Assembly (NCBI GenBank): GCA_018831195.1
Contig: JAHJDP010000087.1
Location: 62,001-126,000, forward strand
Source of the DNA: Candidatus Eisenbacteria bacterium
GTDB lineage: Bacteria > Eisenbacteria > RBG-16-71-46 > CAIMUX01 > JAHJDP01
Direction: 5' to 3'
DNA: 64,000 bases
The notes beneath the pieces are model-generated. The model was given only the letters and a program-made list of their open reading frames with translations, made no database searches and was not told the DNA's origin. The translations under genes were made by a program, and so were the position numbers. The number at the start of each line of letters is the position of its first letter. Position 1 is the first letter of the stretch. Below, in pieces: positions 9,140 to 16,650 of the stretch.

Positions 9140-10162
9140 ATGAAGATAGCTACCGGAACTAAATCTGATTTACAAAATCCACTAATACTAGACCTTCTTA
9201 GAAAAGGGGTGTCCCGACCCACACAGAAACTAATATCGCGGATGCCGGAAATAATGAATTCCGACTCGGATCGGGTCTTCATAGCATTCGATAATGATTT
9301 ACCGCTTGGCATTCTAATAGCTACCGAGAGATCTGAGAATCATTTTGAGATCAGGAATATCTTTGTTGAGCCTGTCAGCCGGCGCTCAGGCGTCGGTCGA
9401 CAACTTATCTACAAGCTAATCAGCTCGAACGAGAACACGAAGATCGAAACCGAAACCGACGATGATACTGTCGCTTTCTACCACTCATTAGGATTTCGTA
9501 TTCATTCACTCGGAGAGACGTATCCTGGAGTGATCCGGTATCGATGTAACTACGACCACACGGCATGGACACATATCGCATGTACTGATGTCGTAAACAG
9601 ATTCGAACAAGATGGAGTTCTTTGCTGGATATCGGGTGGATGGGCGGTCGATCTTCATCTGGGCCGCCAAACAAGAGCTCACGATGATATCGACATTTCA
9701 ATTCTTCGCGCGGATCAGCTTAAGCTGAAGAACCTCTTCCCTGGTTGGGAAATATTTCACACACATGCGCCTGGACTTCGGTACTGGAATGGCGTGAAGT
9801 ATTTGCACTCGATCCCCAATGTATGGCTTCGCGAAAATAGCGATTCGCCATGGGCAGTCGAAGTGCTGTTTCAGGAAAGTAAGAACGAAATGTGGCAGTA
9901 CAGGCGAATACCATCAATACAAAGATCCGTTGCGGAAATTGGCCTTATCAGTGATGACGGTCTTCCGTATCTACGACCCGAAATACAGCTTTTATACAAA
10001 GGTGGCGGAACGTCATATCGGAAAAAGGATCTGCAGGATCTCATTGCGCTATTGCCGGTCATTTCACCGGCGGAAAAATCTTGGTTGGTCGATTCAATAC
10101 GCATAGAGTTTCCTGAAGGACATGATTGGATCGAAATCATTGAAAATGAGAATTACACATAA
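9140..10162 (+). CDS. GNAT acetyltransferase - nucleotidyltransferase fusion
   Basis: Residues 1-135 form a GNAT domain, with the acetyl-CoA motif region IFVEPVSRRSGVGRQL (near 75-90) and the closing FYHSLGFRIHS. Residues 140-340 form a nucleotidyltransferase-like domain. Its SGGWAVDLHLGRQTRAHDDI and DISI stretch matches the GGW(A/G)xD..LG.QTR.H.DiDi signature of lincosamide/aminoglycoside-type nucleotidyltransferases, with the Asp pair expected to bind metal. No signal peptide is present, so it is cytoplasmic. The gene is a cassette: attC-like sites lie just upstream and at 10330. Antibiotic or small-molecule modification is a reasonable inference, but the substrate is unknown. Confidence 0.82.
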   Translation: MKIATGTKSDLQNPLILDLLRKGVSRPTQKLISRMPEIMNSDSDRVFIAFDNDLPLGILIATERSENHFEIRNIFVEPVSRRSGVGRQLIYKLISSNENTKIETETDDDTVAFYHSLGFRIHSLGETYPGVIRYRCNYDHTAWTHIACTDVVNRFEQDGVLCWISGGWAVDLHLGRQTRAHDDIDISILRADQLKLKNLFPGWEIFHTHAPGLRYWNGVKYLHSIPNVWLRENSDSPWAVEVLFQESKNEMWQYRRIPSIQRSVAEIGLISDDGLPYLRPEIQLLYKGGGTSYRKKDLQDLIALLPVISPAEKSWLVDSIRIEFPEGHDWIEIIENENYT

Positions 10163-10329
10163 CATATCGCTTGAACAACCGTCTTCTCGTCGCAGGTGTT
10201 TCCAGCAATTCGAAGTATTGCCGGTTCTCTATACTCTCTGTTGGTATTAGCCACGATTTGGGATAGGGATTGAACCAAAAAATAGACTTATCATACATGC
10301 AGGATAAAGAATGGCTAGAAGCAAAATTT
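10163..10329. other. Non-coding stretch between cassette gene and attC
   Basis: No convincing gene. The sequence after the stop (CATAACATATCGCTTGAAC) resembles the 5' end of an attC site (compare the reverse complement of 10441-10456). The remaining AT-rich 150 bp may be an insertion within a former longer site. Confidence 0.35.
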
Positions 10330-10456
10330 ATGGCATTTGGCCCTGCATCTTTGGGCCTCTTGTCACGCACCCCGCAGTTCGAGATAATAGTGGCGCGAAT
10401 AGTGGAGCAGGCGGGGCTGCGTCTTGCACGCCTCGCATGTTAAACGAACGTTATGT
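10330..10456 (+). repeat. attC-like recombination site, 5' half diverged
   Basis: It keeps the CTTGTCACGCACCCCGCA core, GAGATAATAGTGGCGCGA as in the repeat at 6290, and the 3' end CTCGCATGTTAAACGAAC plus GTTATGT (10450-10456). The 5' arm is less conserved. It separates the fusion gene from the following lipoprotein. Confidence 0.65.
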
Positions 10457-10477
10457 GGATGGAGAAGGAGAAGGAAA

Positions 10478-11071
10478 GTGAAAGCGTCTCTCTTAGTCGT
10501 CTTGATGGTACTCCTGCTGGGTTGTGGCGATGATCGCGCGAGTGACTTTGAAGCCTACATCGCGACTATTCGCGAATCCGGAATGACGGAGACAGCACAG
10601 AGCCAAGTTCGAATGGTCGCGTCTATCAGAACCGGACTATCGGTTCTCAGCTTCCCAAAGAACGAAGAAGAGGAATCATATTTCATGCAGTATCTGAGCG
10701 GGAGTTGCCCAAACCCAGAGGCGACACCGGATGAGATCCAGCTGTGGCGGGCTTCTCTTTATGCAAAGCTCGAGCCTGAATATCAAGAACTCCGGAGGCT
10801 GGCTGACGCAGATCAGTCAGGGTTCGTGTCGACTGAGGAAGCAACGCGGCTGCGAAACATGTACGAGTTTGGAGTTATGGTAACCTTTGTCTTTGACAAC
10901 ACGCGGCAAGATATCCCGGCGACAGCCCGAGGGCTCGGTTTGACGGTTGAGCAGTTGCGCTCGCGGTTAGTTGAATATGAAGAGTATTGCCACTCGTTGG
11001 GCGCGGCCTATGAGGACGTAATGCCGGACGCCGATGCGGTGATGGCAGGCATTCGAGACGAGACGACATAG
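10478..11071 (+). CDS. Lipoprotein with one EF-hand-like loop
   Basis: The start is taken at GTG 10478, which follows GAAGGAGAAGGA and begins a lipoprotein signal (VKASLLVVLMVLLLGC; lipobox LLGC, Cys at residue 16). An ATG at 10424 would place coding sequence inside the attC repeat. The mature protein is helical and acidic and has one canonical calcium-binding loop, DADQSGFVSTEE (about residue 110). Otherwise I do not recognise it. Its stop codon overlaps the 5' end of the attC-like site 11065-11193. Location is probably the outer or inner membrane surface. Confidence 0.72.
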   Translation: MKASLLVVLMVLLLGCGDDRASDFEAYIATIRESGMTETAQSQVRMVASIRTGLSVLSFPKNEEEESYFMQYLSGSCPNPEATPDEIQLWRASLYAKLEPEYQELRRLADADQSGFVSTEEATRLRNMYEFGVMVTFVFDNTRQDIPATARGLGLTVEQLRSRLVEYEEYCHSLGAAYEDVMPDADAVMAGIRDETT

Positions 11072-11193
11072 CGCCCTCATGAATCCGGCGAGTGGCCCTT
11101 GTCACACCCCCGCATTTATGGGAGAATGGACGCGCACATGAGGGTTGGCGGGCCCGCGCCAAAAGCACCTCGCGGGTTAAAAGAACGTCAGGC
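11065..11193 (+). repeat. attC-like recombination site (129 bp)
   Basis: The 5' arm is GACATAGCGCCCTCATGAA and the core is CCCTTGTCACACCCCCGC. The middle is nearly identical to that at 8986-9115, and the 3' arm CGCGGGTTAAAAGAAC is followed by GTCAGGC (11187-11193, one change from GTTAGGC). This is one of the best preserved copies. Confidence 0.75.
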
Positions 11194-11210
11194 CCATGTA
11201 GGATTACCCA

Positions 11211-11294
11211 ATGACCAGGCCAATGAAAGATTCCAAGATCACCAATGTGAGCGACCTACTTCGCGAAACATACATCGCGCTTGGTGAGGCTTAG
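11211..11294 (+). CDS. Possible 27-residue leader ORF of the GIY-YIG cassette
   Basis: ATG 11211 opens a 27-codon frame (MTRPMKDSKITNVSDL and following) ending at TAG 11292-11294, fifteen bases before the ATG of the GIY-YIG gene. No ribosome site stands out upstream. It could be a translated leader or a chance frame. Low confidence. Confidence 0.22.
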   Translation: MTRPMKDSKITNVSDLLRETYIALGEA

Positions 11295-11309
11295 TTTAGG
11301 AGATGCTTA

Positions 11310-11678
11310 ATGAGTAATATCGATCGCAAGGCGCGCATTCGCGAATACAAGGAAACCCCTCGCCCTGCAGGCGTCTACCGTGTCCGCAACTCCATGAGAG
11401 GAAAGTCGCTGATCGGATCGACCATTGATATCCCCAGCATGCTGAACCGGCACCGATTCCAACTGGAGAACGGTTTGCACCCCGATAAGGAGCTTCTGGG
11501 GGACTGGAACGAGATCGGCGCGGATGCATTTGAATTCGAGACATTGGATCAGCTGGAACCGAGCGATAAACCGGCCTACGATCCGACTGAAGATCTTGCT
11601 GTCCTTAAATCGATGTGGATAGAGAAGCTCACGGCATCAGGAGAAACGCTGTACCAGCAGTCAAAGCGATACACCTAA
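11310..11678 (+). CDS. GIY-YIG nuclease family protein
   Basis: This 122-residue cytoplasmic protein carries the GIY-YIG arrangement: GVYRVRN (GIY equivalent, about residue 20), LIGST (YIG equivalent), then NRHRFQLENG, the conserved Arg/His helix, and FEFETLDQL. The last is a hallmark of the small stand-alone GIY-YIG subfamily. The catalytic Tyr, Arg and Glu positions appear filled, so nuclease activity is possible; the natural substrate of this subfamily is unclear. TTTAGGAGATGC precedes the ATG. It is a cassette between the attC-like site at 11065 and a half-site at 11676. Confidence 0.8.
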   Translation: MSNIDRKARIREYKETPRPAGVYRVRNSMRGKSLIGSTIDIPSMLNRHRFQLENGLHPDKELLGDWNEIGADAFEFETLDQLEPSDKPAYDPTEDLAVLKSMWIEKLTASGETLYQQSKRYT

Positions 11679-11700
11679 CACCGCATGAACCTGACGGGGA
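11676..11700 (+). repeat. attC 5' half-site remnant
   Basis: TAACACCGCATGAACCTGACG directly after the GIY-YIG gene, overlapping its stop codon, matches the 5' arm of the array repeats (TAACGACCTTATTAACCCGACG at 6293). No matching 3' arm follows, so the site appears deleted after its first 25 bases. Confidence 0.4.
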
Positions 11701-11708
11701 TTGAAAAT

Positions 11709-12533
11709 GTGAAATTTCTACGGCTTGCCATAATACTTCTGTCTCTTATAATATGTTCCTGCGGGGATAATGATGGTCCCAACGCCCCGGATGATGATTC
11801 TCAGGATCCCGGTTCCGCAGATTCAATAATTCGCGATATTTCGGATTTAGATCTCGACGTCATGATTTCATCGGAAATAATAACCCAAGTAGATACCGTT
11901 GTGATCAATATGATTCTGAGCAATCCCACGAATTATTCCGCCTGCATAGACTTCGCCACTACCTGCCAAGAAAAGCTCTGGGTTTATGACGAAGACGGGG
12001 ATTATTTGGGGCGGCCATATACATGCCTGGGGCTGCCGACAACTATTGCCTTGGGGCCCGGCAAAAGCCGAGAGTATCAGTTCGAATGGACTCCTTGTCC
12101 TAATCTGCCGGGTTATTACACTTTAATTGCGGGATTTCATAATGCCGGCGGCGGCCATGGATATACATATGAGCCGATTCAAATACAAGTAATCGGCAGC
12201 GATGAGTCGGCAGCGGGCGCCTGGGAAGGCTCTTGCGCAAGAGTTTCGGCCATCCCAGAGTGGCAGGCTGACAGATTTACTATGTCACTCACCCAAGATA
12301 GCATCTTTGTGAGAGGCACGCTTACGGCGGGCGGCGCGACACTTGAGGGGCTTTATGGAACAATGAGATATAATAAATTAGTGTTGCGGATATCTTTCTA
12401 TCAATACGACAGAGTCGTTGAATTCTCCGGCGATGTGTGTGGCGGCTCTGTCGGTGGTGTTGTCACTGTTCGATATATTGACACGGGCCGGATAATCCAT
12501 AACCCCTGGAGTGCAGAGAAAGTAAGTCAATAA
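11709..12533 (+). CDS. Lipoprotein with a C-terminal beta-rich domain, unknown function
   Basis: GTG 11709 is preferred. It starts a lipoprotein signal (VKFLRLAIILLSLIICSCG; Cys at 16 or 18) and has GACGGGG upstream, whereas the ATG at 11685 lies in the attC remnant. After a Asp/Pro-rich linker comes a region of about 110 residues resembling a BsuPI-like or other Ig-like domain (NPTNYSACIDF, GPGKSREYQFEW). A C-terminal 80-residue beta domain (GAWEGSCARVS, MSLTQDSIFVRGTL) resembles those that bind ligands in small secreted proteins. No catalytic motif is seen. Confidence 0.65.
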   Translation: MKFLRLAIILLSLIICSCGDNDGPNAPDDDSQDPGSADSIIRDISDLDLDVMISSEIITQVDTVVINMILSNPTNYSACIDFATTCQEKLWVYDEDGDYLGRPYTCLGLPTTIALGPGKSREYQFEWTPCPNLPGYYTLIAGFHNAGGGHGYTYEPIQIQVIGSDESAAGAWEGSCARVSAIPEWQADRFTMSLTQDSIFVRGTLTAGGATLEGLYGTMRYNKLVLRISFYQYDRVVEFSGDVCGGSVGGVVTVRYIDTGRIIHNPWSAEKVSQ

Positions 12534-12566
12534 CCATCTCACGAGATTATCTGGAGCTTTCTGCCG

Positions 12567-12989
12567 ATGGAACCCGTAAATGATCATCCGTCCACTGAGA
12601 GAAAAATCCGCCTTGAACCGCTCAAGGTCGAAGATTTCCCTCTCATACGGCCGTGGATTGAGCCCCGCGTGTTTCGGATCTTCCACGAACCCGTGGACAA
12701 TGCGCAACTGAAGCGCTTGCTGACAAAGTACGAAAGCGGACGGCCGCAATCCTTGGGTCTCCGCATCGTTCGGACTTCTGACGAGCAGCTCATCGGCGTG
12801 ATCCATTCAACAATCGACTGGAAGAACAACCTCGCGCACGTTGGGCAGATTGTCCTGGGCGATCTGATGCACAGGAATGCGGGCTTCAAGGTCGAAGGCC
12901 TCATGAGGGAAGCCACAAGGATTCAAGACGGATACGTCAGTTGGTACAGCATGTCGATCCTCGAGGAGGAGTGGAAGGATCAATCGTAG
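12567..12989 (+). CDS. Shortened GNAT (RimJ/RimL-type) acetyltransferase, core motif missing
   Basis: The N-terminal 95 residues match the RimJ/RimL-type GNAT pattern (IRLEPLKVEDFPLIRPW; GVIHSTIDWKNNLAHVGQIV). The sequence then jumps from IVLGD straight to HRNAGFKVEGLMREAT, which normally lies about 35 residues further on. The stretch normally holding the acetyl-CoA pyrophosphate-binding motif (Q/RxxGxG/A) is absent, while the frame is intact. The 140-residue length against 170-190 for the family agrees with an internal in-frame deletion. The protein is unlikely to be an active acetyltransferase. Confidence 0.6.
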   Translation: MEPVNDHPSTERKIRLEPLKVEDFPLIRPWIEPRVFRIFHEPVDNAQLKRLLTKYESGRPQSLGLRIVRTSDEQLIGVIHSTIDWKNNLAHVGQIVLGDLMHRNAGFKVEGLMREATRIQDGYVSWYSMSILEEEWKDQS

Positions 12990-13067
12990 AGAAGGATAAA
13001 GGCTGGATGGAGCGGACGAAACTGGCGTCCCCGAGCCGAACTCATGAACCTGTGCGAGGCGTTCCAA

Positions 13068-14975
13068 ATGCTGCGACTCCTTTGTTGTATATGTATCATC
13101 GCCTATTTCGCAGTCGGCTGTTCGGAAGACAAACGCACAGCGCCAACTTATTCCGATACAACACCGCCAGCCGCGGTGCATAACCTGGCTACAGCACCAG
13201 CAGCGGAGGATCGAGTTACTATTTATTGGACGGCGCCGGGCGATGATGGCGCTGTGGGTCAAGCTTCCCATTACGATATCCGCTACTCGGCGACTCCCAT
13301 CACCGAAGTCTTTTGGGATTCAGCAACAATTGTCGTCTCATGTCCGGCACCGGTATCGTCCGGACACATACAGCATGTTGAAGTTTTGGGGCTTGGGCTG
13401 GGCAAATGGTACTTTGGCCTAAAAACCGCAGACGAGGTTCCTAATTGGTCAGAGTTATCCAATATAGCAAACGCAACCATTGGGGATACAATTGCCCCAA
13501 GTGCTATCAGCGACCTTTATATCTTTTCCTTCGATGAAACCAGCGCAACTCTGGTATGGACCGCACCAGGTGACGATGGCGATATTGGTCAAGCAGCCGA
13601 ATACGATCTTCGGTATGCCTTTGAAACCATATCCGAGGAAACCTGGGCTGTGGCAAACCGAGTCCAAGACGTTCCAGCGCCAGAGGCCGCGGATACCGGG
13701 GAGATTTTTACCTTCGCCGATCTGGAGACCGGCCGAGCGTATTTTGTTGCTATAAAGACCCTTGATGATAGGTCAAATGCCTCCGGGCTCTCGAATGTCG
13801 TGAGCGTAACACCCGCTCAAGACAATCTCCCGCCGGGGCAAGTGCTCGATTTAAATACAACCCACGCCGTTGGGCACAGCGTTACCTTGACATGGACAGC
13901 CCCTGGCGATAATGGATACGCAGGCTTGGCGTTCGAGTATGACTTGAGATATTCCCAAACCCAAATCACCAATGATTCATGGAACGAGGCGACTCGAATC
14001 CTTGATGTATCCCCACCCGGTGTGGCAGGTAACGAGGAATCCTTCATAGTCCATGATTTGGAACTCGAGACACCATATTTCTTTGCCCTCAAGACCGCAG
14101 ACGATACATCCAACTGGTCAGAGATGTCGAATGTCGCAGACGCAATCACTGTTGCCCTGGCACAATTAACATTTAGCAATCGACTGGCCGGCGCTTTCCA
14201 TAGTTTTTGGTCTTTAGATGGCAGGGATATTCTTTTCGAGGCAGACTATGGTCAAGAGTTTGTGTATCAGCTCTACCGAATGCCCGCGAACGGCGGTGTC
14301 CCTTCGAAATTGACGAATGAACCAGGACAAGCTTCGCAGGGCGCCTGGGCTCCTGATGGAAACCAGATCTCCTTCCTCACCACTGGATTCGGATTAAATG
14401 AACTCAGAATGGTCGATGCAGCCCAAGGTTCGGTTTCTTCACTACTACTGCGCCACGAAGAGCACCGTATTCAAGATTATTCTTGGTCTCCAGATGGAAA
14501 CTATATTGTTTACACAGCTCACCCCCCAGACCAGTGGGATCAGCGAAGAGCTTACATTCTTTCACTATCAGGAGGAGCAACTGAGGAGATTCTCTCACCA
14601 GACTGGCTTCCCATCTGGGTGGCGTGGTCACCTTCAGGAGATCAAATATGTTTTACCTCTACACAAAACGAAAACGTGGACATCTGGGTAATGTCTTCGA
14701 CGGGAGAGGATCCAACCCAGATTACCTTCGATTCAGCCTATGATGGTGCTCAAGCTTGGTCGCCTGATGGCAGCAAAATAGCATTCACATCCGACCGAAC
14801 CGGAAACTATGCCATATGGGTCATGTCCGCATCTGGGGAGAACATGACCCAGTTGACATTTGATGATGAGCAAGAATTGTATCCTCACTGGTCACCCGAC
14901 GGTAAGGCCATAACTTATACTAGCGGAACAGGCCCTTTTTGGAGAGGTGACATCTGGGTTCTTTATTTGGAATAA
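13068..14975 (+). CDS. Lipoprotein with three Fn3-like domains and a TolB-like beta-propeller
   Basis: ATG 13068 starts a lipoprotein signal (MLRLLCCICIIAYFAVGC; Cys at 18). An ATG eight codons earlier sits in attC-like sequence (CTCATGAACCTGTGCGAGG). Three fibronectin-III-like units follow, each with WTAPGDDG or WTAPGDNG and ending in LKTAD...WSE(L/M)SN (about residues 35-365). The remaining 270 residues hold five or six PD40/TolB blades marked WSPDG, WAPDG or WSPSG. The protein is probably anchored to a membrane and exposed, with a binding or scaffold role. No enzyme motif is visible. Confidence 0.82.
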   Translation: MLRLLCCICIIAYFAVGCSEDKRTAPTYSDTTPPAAVHNLATAPAAEDRVTIYWTAPGDDGAVGQASHYDIRYSATPITEVFWDSATIVVSCPAPVSSGHIQHVEVLGLGLGKWYFGLKTADEVPNWSELSNIANATIGDTIAPSAISDLYIFSFDETSATLVWTAPGDDGDIGQAAEYDLRYAFETISEETWAVANRVQDVPAPEAADTGEIFTFADLETGRAYFVAIKTLDDRSNASGLSNVVSVTPAQDNLPPGQVLDLNTTHAVGHSVTLTWTAPGDNGYAGLAFEYDLRYSQTQITNDSWNEATRILDVSPPGVAGNEESFIVHDLELETPYFFALKTADDTSNWSEMSNVADAITVALAQLTFSNRLAGAFHSFWSLDGRDILFEADYGQEFVYQLYRMPANGGVPSKLTNEPGQASQGAWAPDGNQISFLTTGFGLNELRMVDAAQGSVSSLLLRHEEHRIQDYSWSPDGNYIVYTAHPPDQWDQRRAYILSLSGGATEEILSPDWLPIWVAWSPSGDQICFTSTQNENVDIWVMSSTGEDPTQITFDSAYDGAQAWSPDGSKIAFTSDRTGNYAIWVMSASGENMTQLTFDDEQELYPHWSPDGKAITYTSGTGPFWRGDIWVLYLE

Positions 14976-14985
14976 GGAAGAATCG

Positions 14986-15060
14986 TGAAACTCATTCAGC
15001 CAATGAGGTTCCGTACGACCCCGGCGCACGGGCCCTTGTCACGCCTCAAATAAACGGAGA
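14986..15060 (+). repeat. attC-like 5' half-site
   Basis: CCGTACGACCCCGGCGCACGG and CCCTTGTCACGC repeat the 5' half of the array sites. The expected CGCGGGTTAAAAGAACGTTA 3' arm is missing, and the next gene starts 12 bp later. Treated as a truncated site. Confidence 0.4.
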
Positions 15061-15071
15061 AAGGATGCGAC

Positions 15072-15641
15072 ATGAGAACAGTGCTTAATGTGTGTATTCT
15101 AGCCGTTTTGATTACAATGTTTGCCAACGCCCCATCCGCAGATCAATGGGATTTAATCCACGAGTGCGGAACAATTGACTACAATGAAAACGAAGATTGC
15201 TATCTGTTTCTTGGATTCGAGTCAGGTCCATATGCGATCTATGATGGAGATCCTTTTAGCAGCGGTGATACAGCATTCATCTACGGCGAGGTAGATTCAA
15301 CCGATGCACGAGAGTGTCCGGGGGCGGCGGAGTACTTATGGCGTTACGCCGACGGGTTGTGCAACGTGATCGATTTTGGCTGTGGCCGAGTCAGCCGCTG
15401 CGGCGTTGAAGATGAGTGTGGGTGTGTCATGACCGATGAATATGGAGGGCTAGCCCTTCTTAATTATAATGGCTTAAGCTATGGAGATAGTGTTCGAATC
15501 TACGGCCGCAAACTCTCGGGACCCCTATCATGGTGTGGTTTCAGCTGGTATGTCTGGGTCGATACTCTATTCTATTGTGGAGTTACACCGACAAAAATGG
15601 AGTCGTGGGGTCATATAAAAAGCCTTTATCCTGAGAATTAA
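15072..15641 (+). CDS. Secreted Cys-rich protein with C-terminal SWGHIKSLY motif
   Basis: This 189-residue protein has a signal peptide (cleavage near residue 23, APSA-D). The mature domain is acidic with about ten Cys, probably disulphide-bonded, and an OB-like or beta-barrel feel (GDTAFIYGEVD, GDSVRIYGRKL). I do not recognise the family. It ends in TPTKMESWGHIKSLYPEN, the fourth copy of the tail motif seen in three other cassette proteins. A GGAGAAAGGATG stretch precedes the start. Its 3' neighbour is the attC-like site 15657-15715. Confidence 0.78.
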   Translation: MRTVLNVCILAVLITMFANAPSADQWDLIHECGTIDYNENEDCYLFLGFESGPYAIYDGDPFSSGDTAFIYGEVDSTDARECPGAAEYLWRYADGLCNVIDFGCGRVSRCGVEDECGCVMTDEYGGLALLNYNGLSYGDSVRIYGRKLSGPLSWCGFSWYVWVDTLFYCGVTPTKMESWGHIKSLYPEN

Positions 15642-15656
15642 TGGCAGATTAGGCCG

Positions 15657-15715
15657 AACATCAAACGCACTTTTGAACCCGCCAAGCGCGCATCGCAGGT
15701 TAAAGTACGTTAGGT
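15657..15715 (+). repeat. attC site, compact form (59 bp)
   Basis: ACATCAAACGCACTTTTGAA and CCCGCC form the 5' arm. CGCAGGTTAAAGTAC then GTTAGGT (15709-15715) form the 3' arm. GTTAGGT is a perfect GTTRRRY box, and the arms are complementary over about 20 positions with small mismatches. At 59 bp it matches the common length of integron attC sites. Confidence 0.75.
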
Positions 15716-15760
15716 TGCGTCCTGCGTTTGTTTGATTCTCAGTGGGGGGACTACCCTTTT

Positions 15761-16375
15761 ATGGAAACCATCGCGTACTACTTGGCCTTGGTGTGTGTAA
15801 TGGCTGTTCCGGCGGCATTGGCCTCCTGGTTCGTTCTTCACTTGCTCGCGCCGTGGTTGCGCCGCGCCGGACCGATCGCCGTCCGCGCCGCCACCGTGGC
15901 CGTCATCCTAGCCGTCATGGGTGCGGTCTTCTTGATCAGGCAGCCGGTTCTCAGACAGCACTTCGGCGTGCAGGTGCCGCTCGTGGGTGTGGCGGTTATT
16001 TTCTTCGGGGTTTCGTCTTACCTTAGAACGCGGATCCTCCGACAAATCCCGATGAGGATGATGCTCGACCTTCCCAAGATGGCGGGCCAGGATGCCGGAA
16101 AACTCATCACAGGCGGGATCTACTCACGAATGCGTCATCCGGGGTACGTGGCCATGGCATTCGCCGTTGCAGCGGCGGCGCTGTTCACCAACTACTTGGC
16201 CATGTATGTGGTGGCGCTGGCGTACATGCCGCTGATCGGCCTTGTGGCAGTGCTCGATGAGCGTGAGCTAGCCACGCGGTTCCCCGGGGAGTATCGTGCG
16301 TACTGCGCACGGGTGCCTCGCTTCATCCCGCGGTTTTCTGCGTCAGGGCGTCATGGAGGAAAAGACGCACCCTAA
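15761..16375 (+). CDS. Isoprenylcysteine carboxyl methyltransferase-like membrane protein
   Basis: ATG 15761 (METIAYYLA) is preferred over 15728 because of the GGGGGAC site upstream. The protein has about 204 residues and five or six membrane spans. The C-terminal half carries the ICMT/PEMT-type signature: GGIYSRMRHPGYVAM (SAM-binding RHPxY), then an Glu/Arg-rich end (LDERELATRF, EYRAYCARVPRFIPRF). Members methylate lipids or prenylated and other hydrophobic substrates, or serve as NnrU-like proteins of unknown role. The gene is a cassette between attC-like elements. Confidence 0.8.
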   Translation: METIAYYLALVCVMAVPAALASWFVLHLLAPWLRRAGPIAVRAATVAVILAVMGAVFLIRQPVLRQHFGVQVPLVGVAVIFFGVSSYLRTRILRQIPMRMMLDLPKMAGQDAGKLITGGIYSRMRHPGYVAMAFAVAAAALFTNYLAMYVVALAYMPLIGLVAVLDERELATRFPGEYRAYCARVPRFIPRFSASGRHGGKDAP

Positions 16376-16441
16376 CAATAGCATCCAACCGCCGGCGCTG
16401 CGTGCCGCCGCTGATGCCGAGGTTCAGAATAGTTTAAGTTA
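16369..16441 (+). repeat. attC-like site, right end of the main array
   Basis: ACCCTAACAATAGCATCCAACC overlaps the stop of the preceding gene and resembles the classic GCCTAACAATTCGTTCAAGC opening of mobile-integron attC sites. A GC-rich GCCGGCGCTGCG/GCCGCCGC hairpin follows. The 3' arm (GAGGTTCAGAATAGTTTAAG) is poorly conserved. Confidence 0.5.
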
Positions 16442-16650
16442 AACATTTTCATTGCGGTGTTTGTATTGCAGCACCCTCAACGGAGAGTCTTTATCATTGG
16501 TTGCCTGTCGAAGAGTGTTATGAACGATGATCCTTGTCCCTTTAATGCCCATGAGATATAATCAAGTCGCGAAAAGAGAGTGAGCGAGGCCGCGCCGATA
16601 GCCCTCGCAGAAGATCTGAATGTAAGGCACGAACGAGGGGGGGCAACGTC

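Noticed and set aside
6290..11193. Repeats interpreted as transposon ends or REP elements
   Set aside because: They occur once per gene boundary, have asymmetric arms and the attC-type 3' box; no transposase is linked to them.
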